Assembly: GCA_018873225.1 (NCBI GenBank)
Contig: JAEILZ010000002.1
Coordinates: forward strand, 310,001 to 374,000
DNA: 64,000 nt
Direction of reading: 5' to 3'
Source of the DNA: [Phialemoniopsis] sp. UDSM-2020
Lineage: Eukaryota > Ascomycota > Sordariomycetes > Thyridiales > Thyridiaceae
The notes beneath the pieces are model-generated. The model made no database searches. It was given only the letters and a program-made list of their open reading frames with translations, and was not told the DNA's origin. The position numbers and the translations under genes are program-made. Below are positions 21,516 to 32,294 of this stretch, piece after piece; the stretch's first letter is position 1, and each line of letters starts with the position of its first letter.

Positions 21516-24500
21516 TTACATCAAGAGGGCAAAAGCGCCAACAGCAATCACCAGCGAGCTGAAGAAAGTAGCCACCTTGCCAGCACCAGCAACAACGACC
21601 GGCGTACCGGTGGTCTGGCCCATGGTGCCAGTGGCAGTGCTAGGCGCCGGGGCCGGGGCGGGCGAAGGCTGGACAAAGGTCACGCCGCCGGAGCAGTCGG
21701 TGCAGGCCTGGGGCTGGTAGACGGTGCCGTTGCCAGCGTTGGAGCCGTTGTACTCGACGCAGCGGTAGACAACCTGGGACCCGCAGGCGGCGCCGTCGCA
21801 GCCGGCCTCGACGTACTGCCAGCCGCCGTGGCAGCTGCAGGGGGCGAGGATGAAGACCAGCTCGCCGGGGTTGGGGAAGCCCTGGCACTGCTCAAAGACG
21901 TAACCACCGCTGTGGCACCAGCCGTTGACGCAGGCTGCGGCGGTAGTGGTGGCGGTGGCAGTGGCGGTTGCGACGGCGGTCTCGGTGGCAGTGACGACGG
22001 CCGTGCTCTGCGGGTTGCCGGTCAGCGGAGGCAGGCTAGTGGTCGAGGTCGGGTTCGTAGGGGCGGGGCCGGTAGCAGTGGCGACGACGGGGTCGTTCTG
22101 GTAGATTGCGAGGAGAGCGACGGCCGGGACGTCGGCACGGCGGGCGAGCTGGCGGTAACCACCACAGTTCTCGGCCGGGTTACCAGGGCAAGGAACGGAG
22201 CAGAGATCCCGAGCTACCTCGACAATGGCATCGTAGGTGTCGGCGCAGTAGCAGTTCGTCACATGGACACCTGCGTACGCGTGGGCAGAGCAGGCCTCGG
22301 TACAGAACTCGAGGGTCATGTTGGCGTTGGAGGTCTGGAAGAAGAACGACGGGTAGCTCTGCTCGGAGCCGGTGCAGCCGACGAAGCTGAAGTCACCGAG
22401 GACGGGAGGGAAGGGTCCGTTGGTGCTTGTCGGGACACTGGACTGCGACGATGTGGGAGATGATGTGGGCCGCGAGGAGGTAGATCCAGGGGTAGACGTA
22501 GGTCTTGTAGTAGCCGGCTCAGAAGACGAAGGCACGCTGGAGCAGTACCCCGACGGAGACACTCCATATATGCAAGTACAAGCGGGCGAACAGATATCGT
22601 TGCCGTCCTTGCCTTCGTCACACTCCTCAGTACCCTCCTTGATGTTGTCGCCACAGACAGGGGCCGAGTTGCAGCCGGTCCCATCCGATTTCAGGCCGTA
22701 GATGCACTGACAGACGTCATTGCACAAGTCGTCTCCTCCGGTGGTCTCGCGGCGCATCCTCGTCACCATTTTCGGCTCGCACTGCTCGCCCTTCTCAACT
22801 TGGCCGTTCAGGCAAGCCGGCTTGGGAAGACAGGTATGGGCAGAGGCGTCAAGGACTCCATAGATGCAGCTGCACACCGGAGAGCAGAGGTCGGCGCCAG
22901 CAAGCGATACTTCGCACTCCTCACCGTCATCGATCGCCGAGTTGCCACAGTTGGGCGGCGTGTCCGGCTTAGGGTTGCACTCTCCGGTAGAAGTGTTCAC
23001 ATCGTATATGCACGTGCAGGCGGCGCTGCACGTGTCCGTGACGAGTGCCTCGCCAGTCTTGGCTCCAGCACCTCCGTCGCACTGCTCTGCGGCATTCTTC
23101 GTACCATCACCGCAGACAGGCTTGGCCATACACTTGCCGGCAGTCTTGGGATCGACGCCATAGATACAGAAGCATTTATCTGTACAGACGTCATCGCCAA
23201 CGATCGGGTTGGACCCGCGGCTCAGCAGCCAGCGCTTGGGGTTGTTGGGTTGAACAGGCTCGCACTGCTCGGTGGCAGAGTTGACCTCTCCGTCTCCGCA
23301 GTAAGGGACCGGCTTGCATCCACCGTGAACGGTATCCTTCCCGTAAATACAGGTGCATTTAGCGGAACATGTTGAATCAGGCTGAAGATCGGTGCGGCCG
23401 ACAAGACCACGCTTCCCGTTGCCCTGGATCGGCTCGCACTCCTCTTGGCCATTGATTGACCCATCACCGCACCTAGGCTCCTCAAGACAGTGTCCAGGGT
23501 TGTTGGGATCCTTGCCGTACAAGCACTTGCAGTGGCTGTCACAGTTGATGTCCCATTGGTCAGACTTGCGGCCAAACAGCTCAAGACCACGCTTGCTCGG
23601 CGGTATCGGCTCGCATTCCTCATCTCCACCTACAACACCGTCTTGGCAACGGTTGGGAGCACACTCTCCCTTCTCGTCCGTGCCGTAGCGGCACTGGCAG
23701 CTCACGCAAAGATCGTTGTCTTGGCCAGGGTCGCACTTCTCGCCTGCCTCTTTCACGGAGTTGCCGCAGACAGGAGTGCACTGCTGCAAGTCTTTATCGT
23801 AACCGGCGATGCACTTGCACGTTCCACTGCAGACACTGTTGCCACCGGAGACCTATCGTCATGTTAGTCCAGGTTGTTCGGGCCAGAGTCTGCCACCATC
23901 TCAAGACACCCAAGAGTGAGAAAGAAACCTACCCCAGAATCGCACTCCTCATCATACTCTTTGATAGAATTGCCACAAGACGAAGGCGCGAAGCAAGTTC
24001 CTGGCTTATCCGGGTTGGGAGCCGTTGAGCAAGTGCAGTCAGCTTGGCAGTTCTTGGTGAGGTCTCCCTTTGGTCCAGCATCACACTGTTCATTCGGGTT
24101 GACCGTGGCGTCGGGGTCGTAAATGCCGTTTCCGCAGACATTGGGAGGTACGGGGCACTTGTTGTCGGTATCGAGGGTAGTCTTGCACTGGCAGTTGATG
24201 TCGCAGTTGGTGTACGCTTTGCCGTTGTCAAGCCCGTCGTCGCAAGCCTCCCCAAAATTCGCCTCGACTATGCTGTTGCCACAGTTGGTGCCTGTCGCAC
24301 CGCGATAGAGGAGGTAGGGATCTCCTTGGGCGCTGTTTACTCTCTCGGCAGCAGCAACGGAGAAGGACGGTGGGCGAGACTTGAAAGTTTCGGCGATGGC
24401 GCAGGCCTGGTCAGCGCCCAGCTTTTCGCTGTTGAGGTCCGGCAGGATAAGAGGATTGCTGAGGTAAACGTCCGTGCCGCAGGATCCCCCTGAGGCGACC

Positions 24501-25085
24501 GAAGACGCGGAAAAGCTGCCGAACCCAGACAGAACCGACACGGTCTGTGGAGTAACGACGGAAGAGCCTCTGTAGTAGCACGAGAGGGACAGGTAAAGGC
24601 CGGTGGCTGGGCCAGTAGTGACGTATTTGAGCGCGTCCCTGACAAGGATGTTCATAGAGTTCTGTCCACTTGTGGTTGCCGATAGATCATTATAGTTGTT
24701 GTAAGGACTAGTGCCTTGGATGAAGATCTTGCCCTTGAGGGCACCGATAACACTGGGGGTGATGAATGTGAGACTGTCAATGTCGCAGGAACCGATGTCC
24801 CCGATGACAACGGCATTGTATACGGACAGGTCATCCGCAGTGAGACTCATGAACTGTTGCTTGGTCTTGGTCGTGACTGCGAGGACCCATTAGCCATCTA
24901 AGAGTGCACAGAGGAATCTGGTCCATGGCGTGGGATTTGTGACACGTACTGCTGTATTTGGCGTTGGTGGCCCCTTGGTTTTCAAGACTATTGGCGAACT
25001 CCGAGATGACAAGGACCTCGGGCGGGGAGAGGGCCGAGACAAGCCCAAGCCCTCCGGCCAGGAGACTCAACCAGCTGGAACGCAT
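21516..25085 (-). CDS. Large secreted Cys-rich repeat protein with WSC domain and GPI signal
   Basis: Three exons, 25085-24950, 24876-23933 and 23852-21516, give 1138 residues. A signal peptide (MRSSWLSLLAGGLGLVSA) leads into an N-terminal domain of about 220 residues. Residues ~242-800 contain about twelve tandem Cys-rich units of pattern CG[DN]G...E.C..G....C...C.CIYG, related to DUF4215-type repeats. A Ser/Thr/Pro linker follows, then a WSC-like domain (~846-935, GCTGSEQ...CYCAD...CGG), a Thr/Ala-rich stretch, a second small Cys-rich region and a hydrophobic C-terminus (VATFFSSLVIAVGAFALLM) typical of GPI-anchor addition. A cell-wall or surface adhesive/sensor role is likely. Both intron junctions restore repeat units in frame. 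Four repeat units have dibasic insertions. Confidence 0.88.
21625..21650 (-). repeat. 26-bp exact repeat, copy 2
   Basis: Identical to 17419-17444 on the plus strand. It encodes the PAPSTATGT part of the C-terminal Pro/Ala/Thr linker of the Cys-rich protein, so this copy is the functional, probably original one. Confidence 0.9.
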
Positions 25086-27369
25086 CGCGGTGGTTCTAGT
25101 AAGGAACGAACGGCCGAGATGGCCAGGAACTATCTAACAAAAAATAAATGAATGACAGAGTGCTATGTCTCCTTTGGAAAGGGCCGGGCCCGCGACGTTG
25201 CGTCGTGGCTGGATGGCCCTGGTCTTATACACTATGGCTCGTTGCATCGTGCTACACTGGAGCGGAGCGATTGAGGAGATCTTCTCGCGTGCTATTCTCA
25301 TATCGCGTCAAGCGCTCGATCTAGCCGTGACTAGGGCGTGTAGGCCATCCTTTCCATTCCATGTTAGCGAAGTGGCACACGAGGGTGTTTTGACAGGAGG
25401 TGCAACTTCCGGCCGAGTGATGGCATACACCGTTGACTGGTGCGAGTCGGGGCAATTGTACGAACGCAGAGGCAAGAGCCTCCGGGCAAAATACTAGTAG
25501 TTGCTCATAAAACATGTAGATCTTATTAGTGCTATTTGCTAGTGAGTCTAGACGTGGCACAGACAGATCGGGCCTCGCTGACCCATCCGAGAGGCTTGAA
25601 CTTTGATCGTGGCGGGTACCATGCCCCGTGAGATGAATCCCCTGCCTTTTTCTTTGGCACGACAATCCAGCTGTTTCCTTTTTCGTCGCAGTTTCGCGAG
25701 ATGTCAATATCTGGAGCAGCTCGGAATGCAACAGCAGCAATGTGACAATCTTGCGAGCGCTTCGTGGCTAGTCGAGGGTCTTAGTACTTCGTAGCGCGAT
25801 ACTAGAACGGCATAGTCTAGTCCTCAGGTACCCGAAAAATAGCCCTGTGACATAAGCTTAATTCAAAAGTCCCTTGAGGGGTTGATCATCTCTTATTAGC
25901 TTCGTGCGTAGCCTCACAGCTGGACACCTCCTGGCCTGCGACACTGAGAGCAGCAAGGGACTACATTGCTTGCCTAAATTGCGAATTCCATCAAGGGATT
26001 TTGATGTTGATGTCTGGCTATCCAAACCCGGGCCCAAACTTTCCCATTGTCAATCCCCTCCTCATCCGCAATACCATGATCTGACTTTGCCGAGGCCCAG
26101 TTTCCCCAGTCCCCAGTAATTCGCGAAGCCTCAGCCCTACTGCAAAATCCACCCAATGAACCAACATTGGTCACAGGGCGGGCTGATCAAGGCGAAGCGT
26201 CACACAGGCAGTCAGACGCATCCCACGTGTGTTGCATACGCACCCGCGCCGTTAGCAGCGCAACCGCCGACTTATTCGTGGCGCCTGCCAGTCTTGAGAT
26301 CTGGATGCGCCACCGAAGCCAGACACGTGCGCAATCGGCCGGCCGGAGAGAAGTGTCCGCGGCGTGCAGCACCTCTCGGCCGTGTCATCACCACATCAGT
26401 GTAGTAGCGCAGGCTTGTCAAGGAGGTTGCCTCGTGGCGGCGGCGTCTGGTTGGAGAAAGGGTCATATCAGCTTAAACACGACACTAGATCGCTCCCTAG
26501 CCAGGGATCCGGCCAGCCCTAGAACATGCATGCATTCCAGCGGCCCGTTAGCCGGTGCTTGCACGTAGGGCGAAAGAAGTCACGTCAGTAGCGTGTTTGC
26601 CAAGAGCATCCATTCTTCACGTCAAGGATTAAGCACCGATGCTCGCCGCCGGCAAACTGCGCACGACATGCGCTACAGCTACCCTTAGGCAATCCCGTCT
26701 TACTGCTCTTACTACATGCAATCGTGATACTGGCAGAATCGACTTTTGTCTCTAGATGTTGCTCAAGAAGACATTGGATTTTACTGAGCTCGCTCAAGAT
26801 TGCATGCACGAGTATTTCTGCTGCGGTTGGGGCAGTCAGCAAAGGGAAACAGCTCGCAACCAGAATCAGGTCTGTATCAAGTGTTAGGACATTCCATCTT
26901 CGATGAGGCGTCCTATCACAGCGCTTAGCGCGAAACAGAGCTACCAAGATGATGGAATCTACCTAGTACTTCGTACAATGCTGATTGATAAATAGATGTT
27001 CTTGTGGAATCGGCCGAATGCCGTCTTATCCGATCATGACGAGCGTCTTGCTGTCCCGCTATGAGCCTCTTGAACGCCACACCGAACCATGTCACAAGCT
27101 GCGCAGGTGTCAAAGCTTATTGCAAGGACGGCGTGCACGGCTACTCACGCCGCGGACGGGATTGTTTGAACAGATCGCCGATTATTCATTTTGATAAGCA
27201 TCCAAGATTGTTAGCTTCAAATCATCATCTTCACACAGTGAAACAAACCTTGCCGCCCTGCAGCTTAACACAATGAAGTAATAATGCGACTTTCGTTCCG
27301 CATCACTTGGCCAGGAGCATCCCTGTGGAAATCAAATCGTAGGGGGGTCCGCAGCTGAGAAAGTACCTC

Positions 27370-27403
27370 TATACCTATTGCATCCCTATACCTATTGCAT
27401 CCC
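27370..27403 (+). repeat. Tandem repeat, 2 x 17 bp
   Basis: The unit TATACCTATTGCATCCC occurs twice, head to tail and without mismatch, at 27370-27386 and 27387-27403. It is in non-coding sequence. Confidence 0.9.
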
Positions 27404-28435
27404 GTTGGGCCAATAAGAATACGGTGTATACGCCCATACCAATACTCGTGGCCGCTAAAGCAATCAGCGAGGTTGTGTCACAATGCAATGCGATGCAGCG
27501 ACGGCTAGGCCGAGATGAGTTCGGTAGCGATTTCAACTTGCCTCGTTAGAACTCCCGCGCGCTCGTCGGGTATGCATGCAGCCGTGGTGCTCGAGCGGGC
27601 GAGGTGGGCGTTCAGCTGAGTTCGAAATTCATGCAGCTGGCTCAATGCAGTCGGACATTGGGTATTCAGATCAACCTACGTGAGGGGTGGGGCCCCATAT
27701 TTGAGTGACAGATTGACCAGGCTCGGGAGTTGAAGTTCTGCTGCTCAGCCAACAGTGTGTAAGAAGTCTTGGCCTGCTTATGCATATTTGTAAAGGTTCG
27801 TAGCCAAGTGCAGTGGACTTTCCAATAGAACGTCTAGCCACAGAGGTGAGATCCCGACAAAGAAGAAAGGAAGAGACTTCTCGGAGGGGCCATCCATCCT
27901 ATCTTCAAATTCTCTGCGTGTGGCCTGCACGGACTTTTGCAATCCTGAGCACGAACAGCATTGCAACATAGATGTAAGAAGAATAAGGAAGGACTGAAGG
28001 CCACTTGTGTGCACACCAGGCTCTGAACGTGCTCCGGATTGTCTCCGCTGACACAGTACGCTTCGTGTGTGTCTTCGCGTGTGACTGACCCGCAGGATTG
28101 ATACCCAAAGCTACATTTCCATGCTCGGAACAAGCACCTCACTTACGCATCCTCGTAAGCACGTAGCTATGCATTATCGCCAAGAAATTGTGGCTTGGAC
28201 CACGTCAGGCTTGAATCTTTTTAGAGTCGGGCATCGAAACTTGCCAAGGCTAGATGCCACGAGAAGTACCTCGGCAAGGCCTGGCACCAAGGAGCTCCCG
28301 ATGAAGGAGGCTTCTACATGGATGTTTCAACTGCTTTCACACCTTGCGAGACCATGGGAAGGGTGCATAGAGTACGTAATTAACCATAGAGCGACGGAAC
28401 AGCGCTGGGGCTGCTGAAGTTCCAGGCCCTTTGCA

Positions 28436-28442
28436 TATATAT
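28436..28442 (+). promoter_or_regulatory. TATA-like box before the repeat membrane protein
   Basis: TATATAT lies about 100 bp upstream of the ATG at 28543. Confidence 0.35.
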
Positions 28443-28542
28443 CGGTCCCAACCTTCAACCGGCAATTCCGGCAATTCTAGAAACTGCCACATACATATCT
28501 AAAAGCAGCTCAGTCTTCTTCAGGAAACAACTCTGCGTTGAC

Positions 28543-30057
28543 ATGTTCCATTTTCGTATCAATTGTACCTTGCCACCGGAAGGCTCCAACTTCGTCACCG
28601 GACCGGATGTACGTTCGACGCTCAACATTCTCTGGAGTTCCCTCCTTACGGTCTTCTTGTGCACCTGGACATCCCAACATCTCAACTTACCACTCGCACA
28701 TGAACAACAGGATGGGTTTTGCAAACGCATTTGGCGCTTCCTGTGCAGAAAGCCCAAATGGATGCTGGTGAATCTGGTGCTGCCCGAGTTTTTGGTTGGC
28801 CGAGCACTGGAAGACTTCGTTGCCGCCCACATATCGTATAAGACTTTCCGAGGAAATTCTGAAGGTCTACCATGGACGATAACACATGCTTTCTATCTAA
28901 ATATGGGTGGTATCATCTTGAGACCACCACAACAAGAAATGAGACTACAACAACAAGAAATAAGACTACAACAACATGAAATGATACTACTACAACAAGA
29001 AATGAGACTACAACAACAAGAAATGAGACTACAACAACAAGAAAGGAGATCACAGCAAGAAATAATACCACAACAACAAGAGATGGGACTACAACAACAA
29101 GAAATGAGACTACAACAACAGGAAATGAGACTACTACAACAAGAAATGAGACTACAACAAGAAATGATACCACAACAAGAAAGCGCAACAGGTGGGTCTT
29201 CAGAAGGCGGCAATAGCAGCGACACTATTGTTGACTTTGATCTCCCAATTGCCCTCAATTCCGCACAATTGCGTTGGTCATTGGAATGTGGATTGATTCA
29301 GGAGCTGCCATATATCACCGAACAAGATATCATGGACAAGAGCAAAGAAGACGTATTCATCAAGTCAATCACTCTTCTTCAGGTTCTATGGTTTGTCATA
29401 CAGCTTATTCAGCGCCGCATCAGTGGACTTGCATCATCGCAACTCGAACTCGCAGTAGTCAGCTTTGCTATCTGCTCATCCATCACCTACGCTTTCTGGT
29501 TTGGAAAGCCGAAAGACGTTATTGTCGCAACGAGTGTCCTTGCCAGACGGCACCTAAGCGCGGAAGACAAAAAACAACTATCAGAACGGAATAGGGTTGG
29601 CTTCTTTGAGAACGCCCTTCGCTCTGTCGTCAGCCATCCACCCAGCCCGGTCATCCCGAATGATTTCTACAGTAGTGATAGCGAGATCAAATCGTTGTCC
29701 GTTGAGTATTGGAGAATGAATTATGCCGATTTAGGCTTCATACTCGGTGCCGTTGTGTTCGGAGCAAGCCACTGCATCGCTTGGAATTTCGACTTTCCCA
29801 CTCCTATCGAACGCAGTCTTTGGAGAGCTGCAAGTCTTTTCACTACCTCTATTATGCCAGCATATTACTTAATTTGGTATCTTTTCTGTCGGTTCGGCCT
29901 TCCGGAGTCGCTTGAGCGACTGCTAGGTGTCAGCACATTTCTACTATATACTTTCTGCCGGCTGTATATCATGGTCGAGATATTTCGCTCTTTACTCTAC
30001 CTTCCGCCAGATGCTTTCATAACGACATGGACGTCGGTGATACCACATGCTAGTTAG
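28543..30057 (+). CDS. Uncharacterised multi-pass membrane protein with QQQEMRL heptad repeats
   Basis: Single exon of 504 residues from the ATG at 28543. Hydrophobic segments lie near residues 28-45, 65-80 and, after the repeat block, near 275-292, 300-316, 395-415, 425-445 and 455-475. Residues 128-213 consist of roughly twelve units of a seven-residue motif, mostly RLQQQEM with variants (IRLQQHE, RRSQQE, IIPQQQE), hydrophilic and Gln/Glu-rich. A seven-residue period with Leu and Met spaced 4/3 suggests a coiled coil. The repeat sits between the second and third predicted membrane segments, so it would form a long soluble loop. I recognise the overall layout as a fungal protein of unknown function (opening SNFVTGPDVRSTLNILWSS). 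Function not known. Confidence 0.8.
   Translation: MFHFRINCTLPPEGSNFVTGPDVRSTLNILWSSLLTVFLCTWTSQHLNLPLAHEQQDGFCKRIWRFLCRKPKWMLVNLVLPEFLVGRALEDFVAAHISYKTFRGNSEGLPWTITHAFYLNMGGIILRPPQQEMRLQQQEIRLQQHEMILLQQEMRLQQQEMRLQQQERRSQQEIIPQQQEMGLQQQEMRLQQQEMRLLQQEMRLQQEMIPQQESATGGSSEGGNSSDTIVDFDLPIALNSAQLRWSLECGLIQELPYITEQDIMDKSKEDVFIKSITLLQVLWFVIQLIQRRISGLASSQLELAVVSFAICSSITYAFWFGKPKDVIVATSVLARRHLSAEDKKQLSERNRVGFFENALRSVVSHPPSPVIPNDFYSSDSEIKSLSVEYWRMNYADLGFILGAVVFGASHCIAWNFDFPTPIERSLWRAASLFTTSIMPAYYLIWYLFCRFGLPESLERLLGVSTFLLYTFCRLYIMVEIFRSLLYLPPDAFITTWTSVIPHAS
28924..29178 (+). repeat. Coding minisatellite, 21-bp unit (CTACAACAACAAGAAATGAGA)
   Basis: About twelve imperfect head-to-tail copies of a 21-bp unit within the membrane-protein gene, encoding the heptads described there. 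Some units are short or have an in-frame codon gained or lost, so length is always a multiple of three. The repetition also leaves long open frames on the minus strand, which are by-products. Confidence 0.93.
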
Positions 30058-30654
30058 AGTCTTACTGCTCCTGCTGCTGCTACTGTTGTGGGTTATCGCG
30101 CTAGTAAGTGCGTTCAATCACTCAGAAACTGGTTTAGAAAGCTTGAGGTTATAGGCTTGGTAAGGAAAAAAAGTGAACATGAGATTGGAGTCTGGTTCTG
30201 GTAGAAGTAAGAAATATCTTTTGTATGCCTGAGTCTAGGTGTCATGACTTATTACAGATTGATAAAAGCCTGTGGTGAATGTGCGTCGCGGTCTCGGGGA
30301 GCTCAATGATGCTCAAGGAAAGCTCAGGGCGGTCCTGAGGGATCAGATAATACCTCAAGCCGCGCATCAGGAAAAAAAGAGTTCACGCAGATGGCCTACT
30401 AGCCTGACGAAGAATACTGAGGTGATTTCTTTGACATCGACTTCTCTGGTGCTTTCGTTATCGAGAACAGGGTAACCCGCCACGATCTTCTGGCTCTCAG
30501 AGTCCAGTCTGTACCGGACGGCGGTGAGTCCCTGGTATCACTAGCGCCCTAGAGCTAACAACAACTAGTTTACGAGTCTGAGAGTGCCGAAGAGACATGG
30601 CAATGCCATTGATTGTTTTGACTTGTCATCTTGAGTGTGCAATACTATATCTTG
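30058..30654. other. Intergenic between convergent genes
   Basis: No gene assigned. Plus-strand stretches at 30269-30475 and 30421-30550 encode short peptide runs (such as GDFFDIDFSGAFVIENRV) that may be remains of a gene, but they break into different frames and no family was recognised. Confidence 0.3.
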
Positions 30655-31765
30655 CTAGGCAACATATTCTGCTGTTTCTCTCTCGCAATACGCTAGAAAC
30701 TTGCCCATCATGCCGTTTCCGCCCTCGACTTGCGTTCTAGTGCCTTGGGTGACATTGTCAGGCAGCTTTCCAAACCGGCCCCATGGCAGGACATATGCGC
30801 CGTTCCGGTCCGCAGTGATCTCTGGAGAGAACCCGGCGAATATCTCGGTGTAAGCGCCGTACTTGGCTGGCTTGAACATGATCCCCTGGCGACTAGTCAG
30901 CATTGAATTCCCTCCGATCCTACAAATTGACGTGACCGTGGGACTTACCATGATACTCTGCGTCACGCGCTGAGTTCGCTGAAGCTCAGTCCGCATCAGC
31001 CCCGGATGCGCGCTCACAGCGATGACACCCTTGCTTCCTAGTCTTCGTGCGATGTCGGTGGACATGTACGTAAGCCCGACCTTAGACATCATGTAGTTGT
31101 TCATGGACTTGTTCAGCACCTTCGGCTGGGCCGCGTCGTCGTCCCACGCGATACCGCCCTTGGGCACCCCGACGCCCAGCCAGGATACGACGTTCACCAC
31201 CCGCACACCACTGTCGCCTTTGCTCCCAGTCCCGGCTTCCAGTTTGGCTTGTGCAGTGTGCACCAGGATGGGCTCGAGGCATTTCGTCAGTAAGTAGTGC
31301 CCGAGGGCATTCGTGCCCATCTGCGACTCGTGCCCCTGGGCGGACCTGGCCTCGGGCGGGGCGAACATAATGCCTGCGTTGTTGAACAGAACGTCCAGGC
31401 GAGACTCTTGGGCCAAGAAGGTGTTGACTGCTGGGCGGATCGTGGGGAGGTCGGACAGGTCCAGCACGAGCTGCTCGAGTCTGCCGGTGCTCTTTGGGTA
31501 TGCGGCCCTTGCAGCTTCCAATGCATTCTGGATCTTGGTGAGAGAGCGCGTGGCAATGTACACGGTGGCGTTCTTGGAGTACAAAAGCTTTGTCAACTCA
31601 ACACCGACGCCCGAGGAGCCGCCTGTGATGATGTAAACCTTTTAGCTGTCAGCATGGTGCACTGATTGTGTTCATGATGGAGATGGTCCCCACCTTGCCG
31701 TCAAGATCCGGAAGATGCTCCTCCGTGAACTTTGGCGCTGGCGGAAACACGTCACTGAAAGACAT
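30655..31765 (-). CDS. Short-chain dehydrogenase, retinol-dehydrogenase/WWOX-like
   Basis: Three exons, 31765-31694, 31638-30949 and 30885-30655, give 330 residues. The first intron falls just before the cofactor strand, joining LPDLDGK to VYIITGGSSGVG, so the TGxxxGxG loop is only complete after splicing. The Arg at the end of beta-2 (ATRS) suggests NADP(H). Later motifs are DLSDL, NNAGIMF, VNVVSW and YMMSK (catalytic Tyr and Lys). Length of about 330 and the long C-terminal segment match the retinol dehydrogenase/light-dependent protochlorophyllide reductase-like group common in fungi. Substrate unknown. It converges on the preceding membrane-protein gene and stands alone. Confidence 0.9.
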
Positions 31766-32294
31766 GGCAGCTGAAGTCTTTTAAGATGAAGTTGATAGGT
31801 GTTCGGCCTTGATTCTTCTGCATTGTTCTCAACTCAATATCTCAACTCCGAATTGCATTCCCTTAACTTATATTCAACAAATTCATCACGATCACTGTCC
31901 ATCCAAGCCTGGAAAGGCTGCAGGTTCGAGCCGCGGAGCCCGTGGGACTCGTCAGCCTTATCAGTCTCAATGAAAATCAATGAGGTTGTCCATCAGGCTT
32001 AAGGTTCGTCGACAGCCAAGATGCTGGAGGTGTAAGATAAATCCGAGGCGGGATAAAGCCGGTGTAAGCGCCGGAAATATAGTGGAGTCCCTACCTATTG
32101 GCGAACCAGTAAGGCAGAAAATCAGCGTCTAGTTAGGCGATGGGTTGTTCACGTCAGCCCGGCTTTGCTAGTGTTTCCGTCAATCACCGATTATCATTCG
32201 GGGCCCGCGGTCCCCACGGCATATCAAGGCTGAGAGTCCCAACCGCGATGACGACTTTACTTACGTATCATCACTGCCTAGCTGTGAAAGGCTC
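31766..32294. other. Intergenic
   Basis: No gene seen; it contains the promoter of the SDR at its left end and the 3' flank of the HET gene at its right end. Confidence 0.4.

Larger units (their letters stand above)
25086..28542. other. 3.5-kb gene-poor region
   Basis: No gene could be supported. The left end is the promoter of the Cys-rich protein. Open frames of 60-140 codons occur on both strands without motifs or splice continuity. A short minus-strand stretch at 26585-26950 weakly recalls the C-terminus of AflR-type regulators but is isolated. A 2 x 17-bp tandem repeat lies at 27370-27403. Confidence 0.45.

Noticed and set aside
21432..22463. 343-codon plus-strand open frame rich in Gly, Arg and Ala
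   Set aside because: It lies wholly antisense to the Cys-rich protein gene, whose repeats, WSC domain and GPI end are clear; the composition reflects its GC-rich Pro/Ala/Thr codons.
26585..26950. Minus-strand stretch resembling the C-terminus of AflR-type regulators (ILVHAILSELSKIQCLLEQ)
   Set aside because: The similarity covers few residues, there is no zinc cluster or body upstream, and the rest of the frame does not fit.
28893..29258. Long minus-strand open frames with VVVSF/SCCCSLIS repeats
   Set aside because: They are the reverse of the coding minisatellite; the plus-strand frame is longer and extends into unique membrane-protein sequence.
30269..30550. Plus-strand fragments such as GDFFDIDFSGAFVIENRV as a gene remnant
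   Set aside because: Short, in different frames and without a recognisable family; left as intergenic.
31915..31935. GGTTCGAGCC, like a tRNA B box
   Set aside because: No A box or cloverleaf can be built in the preceding 80 bases.
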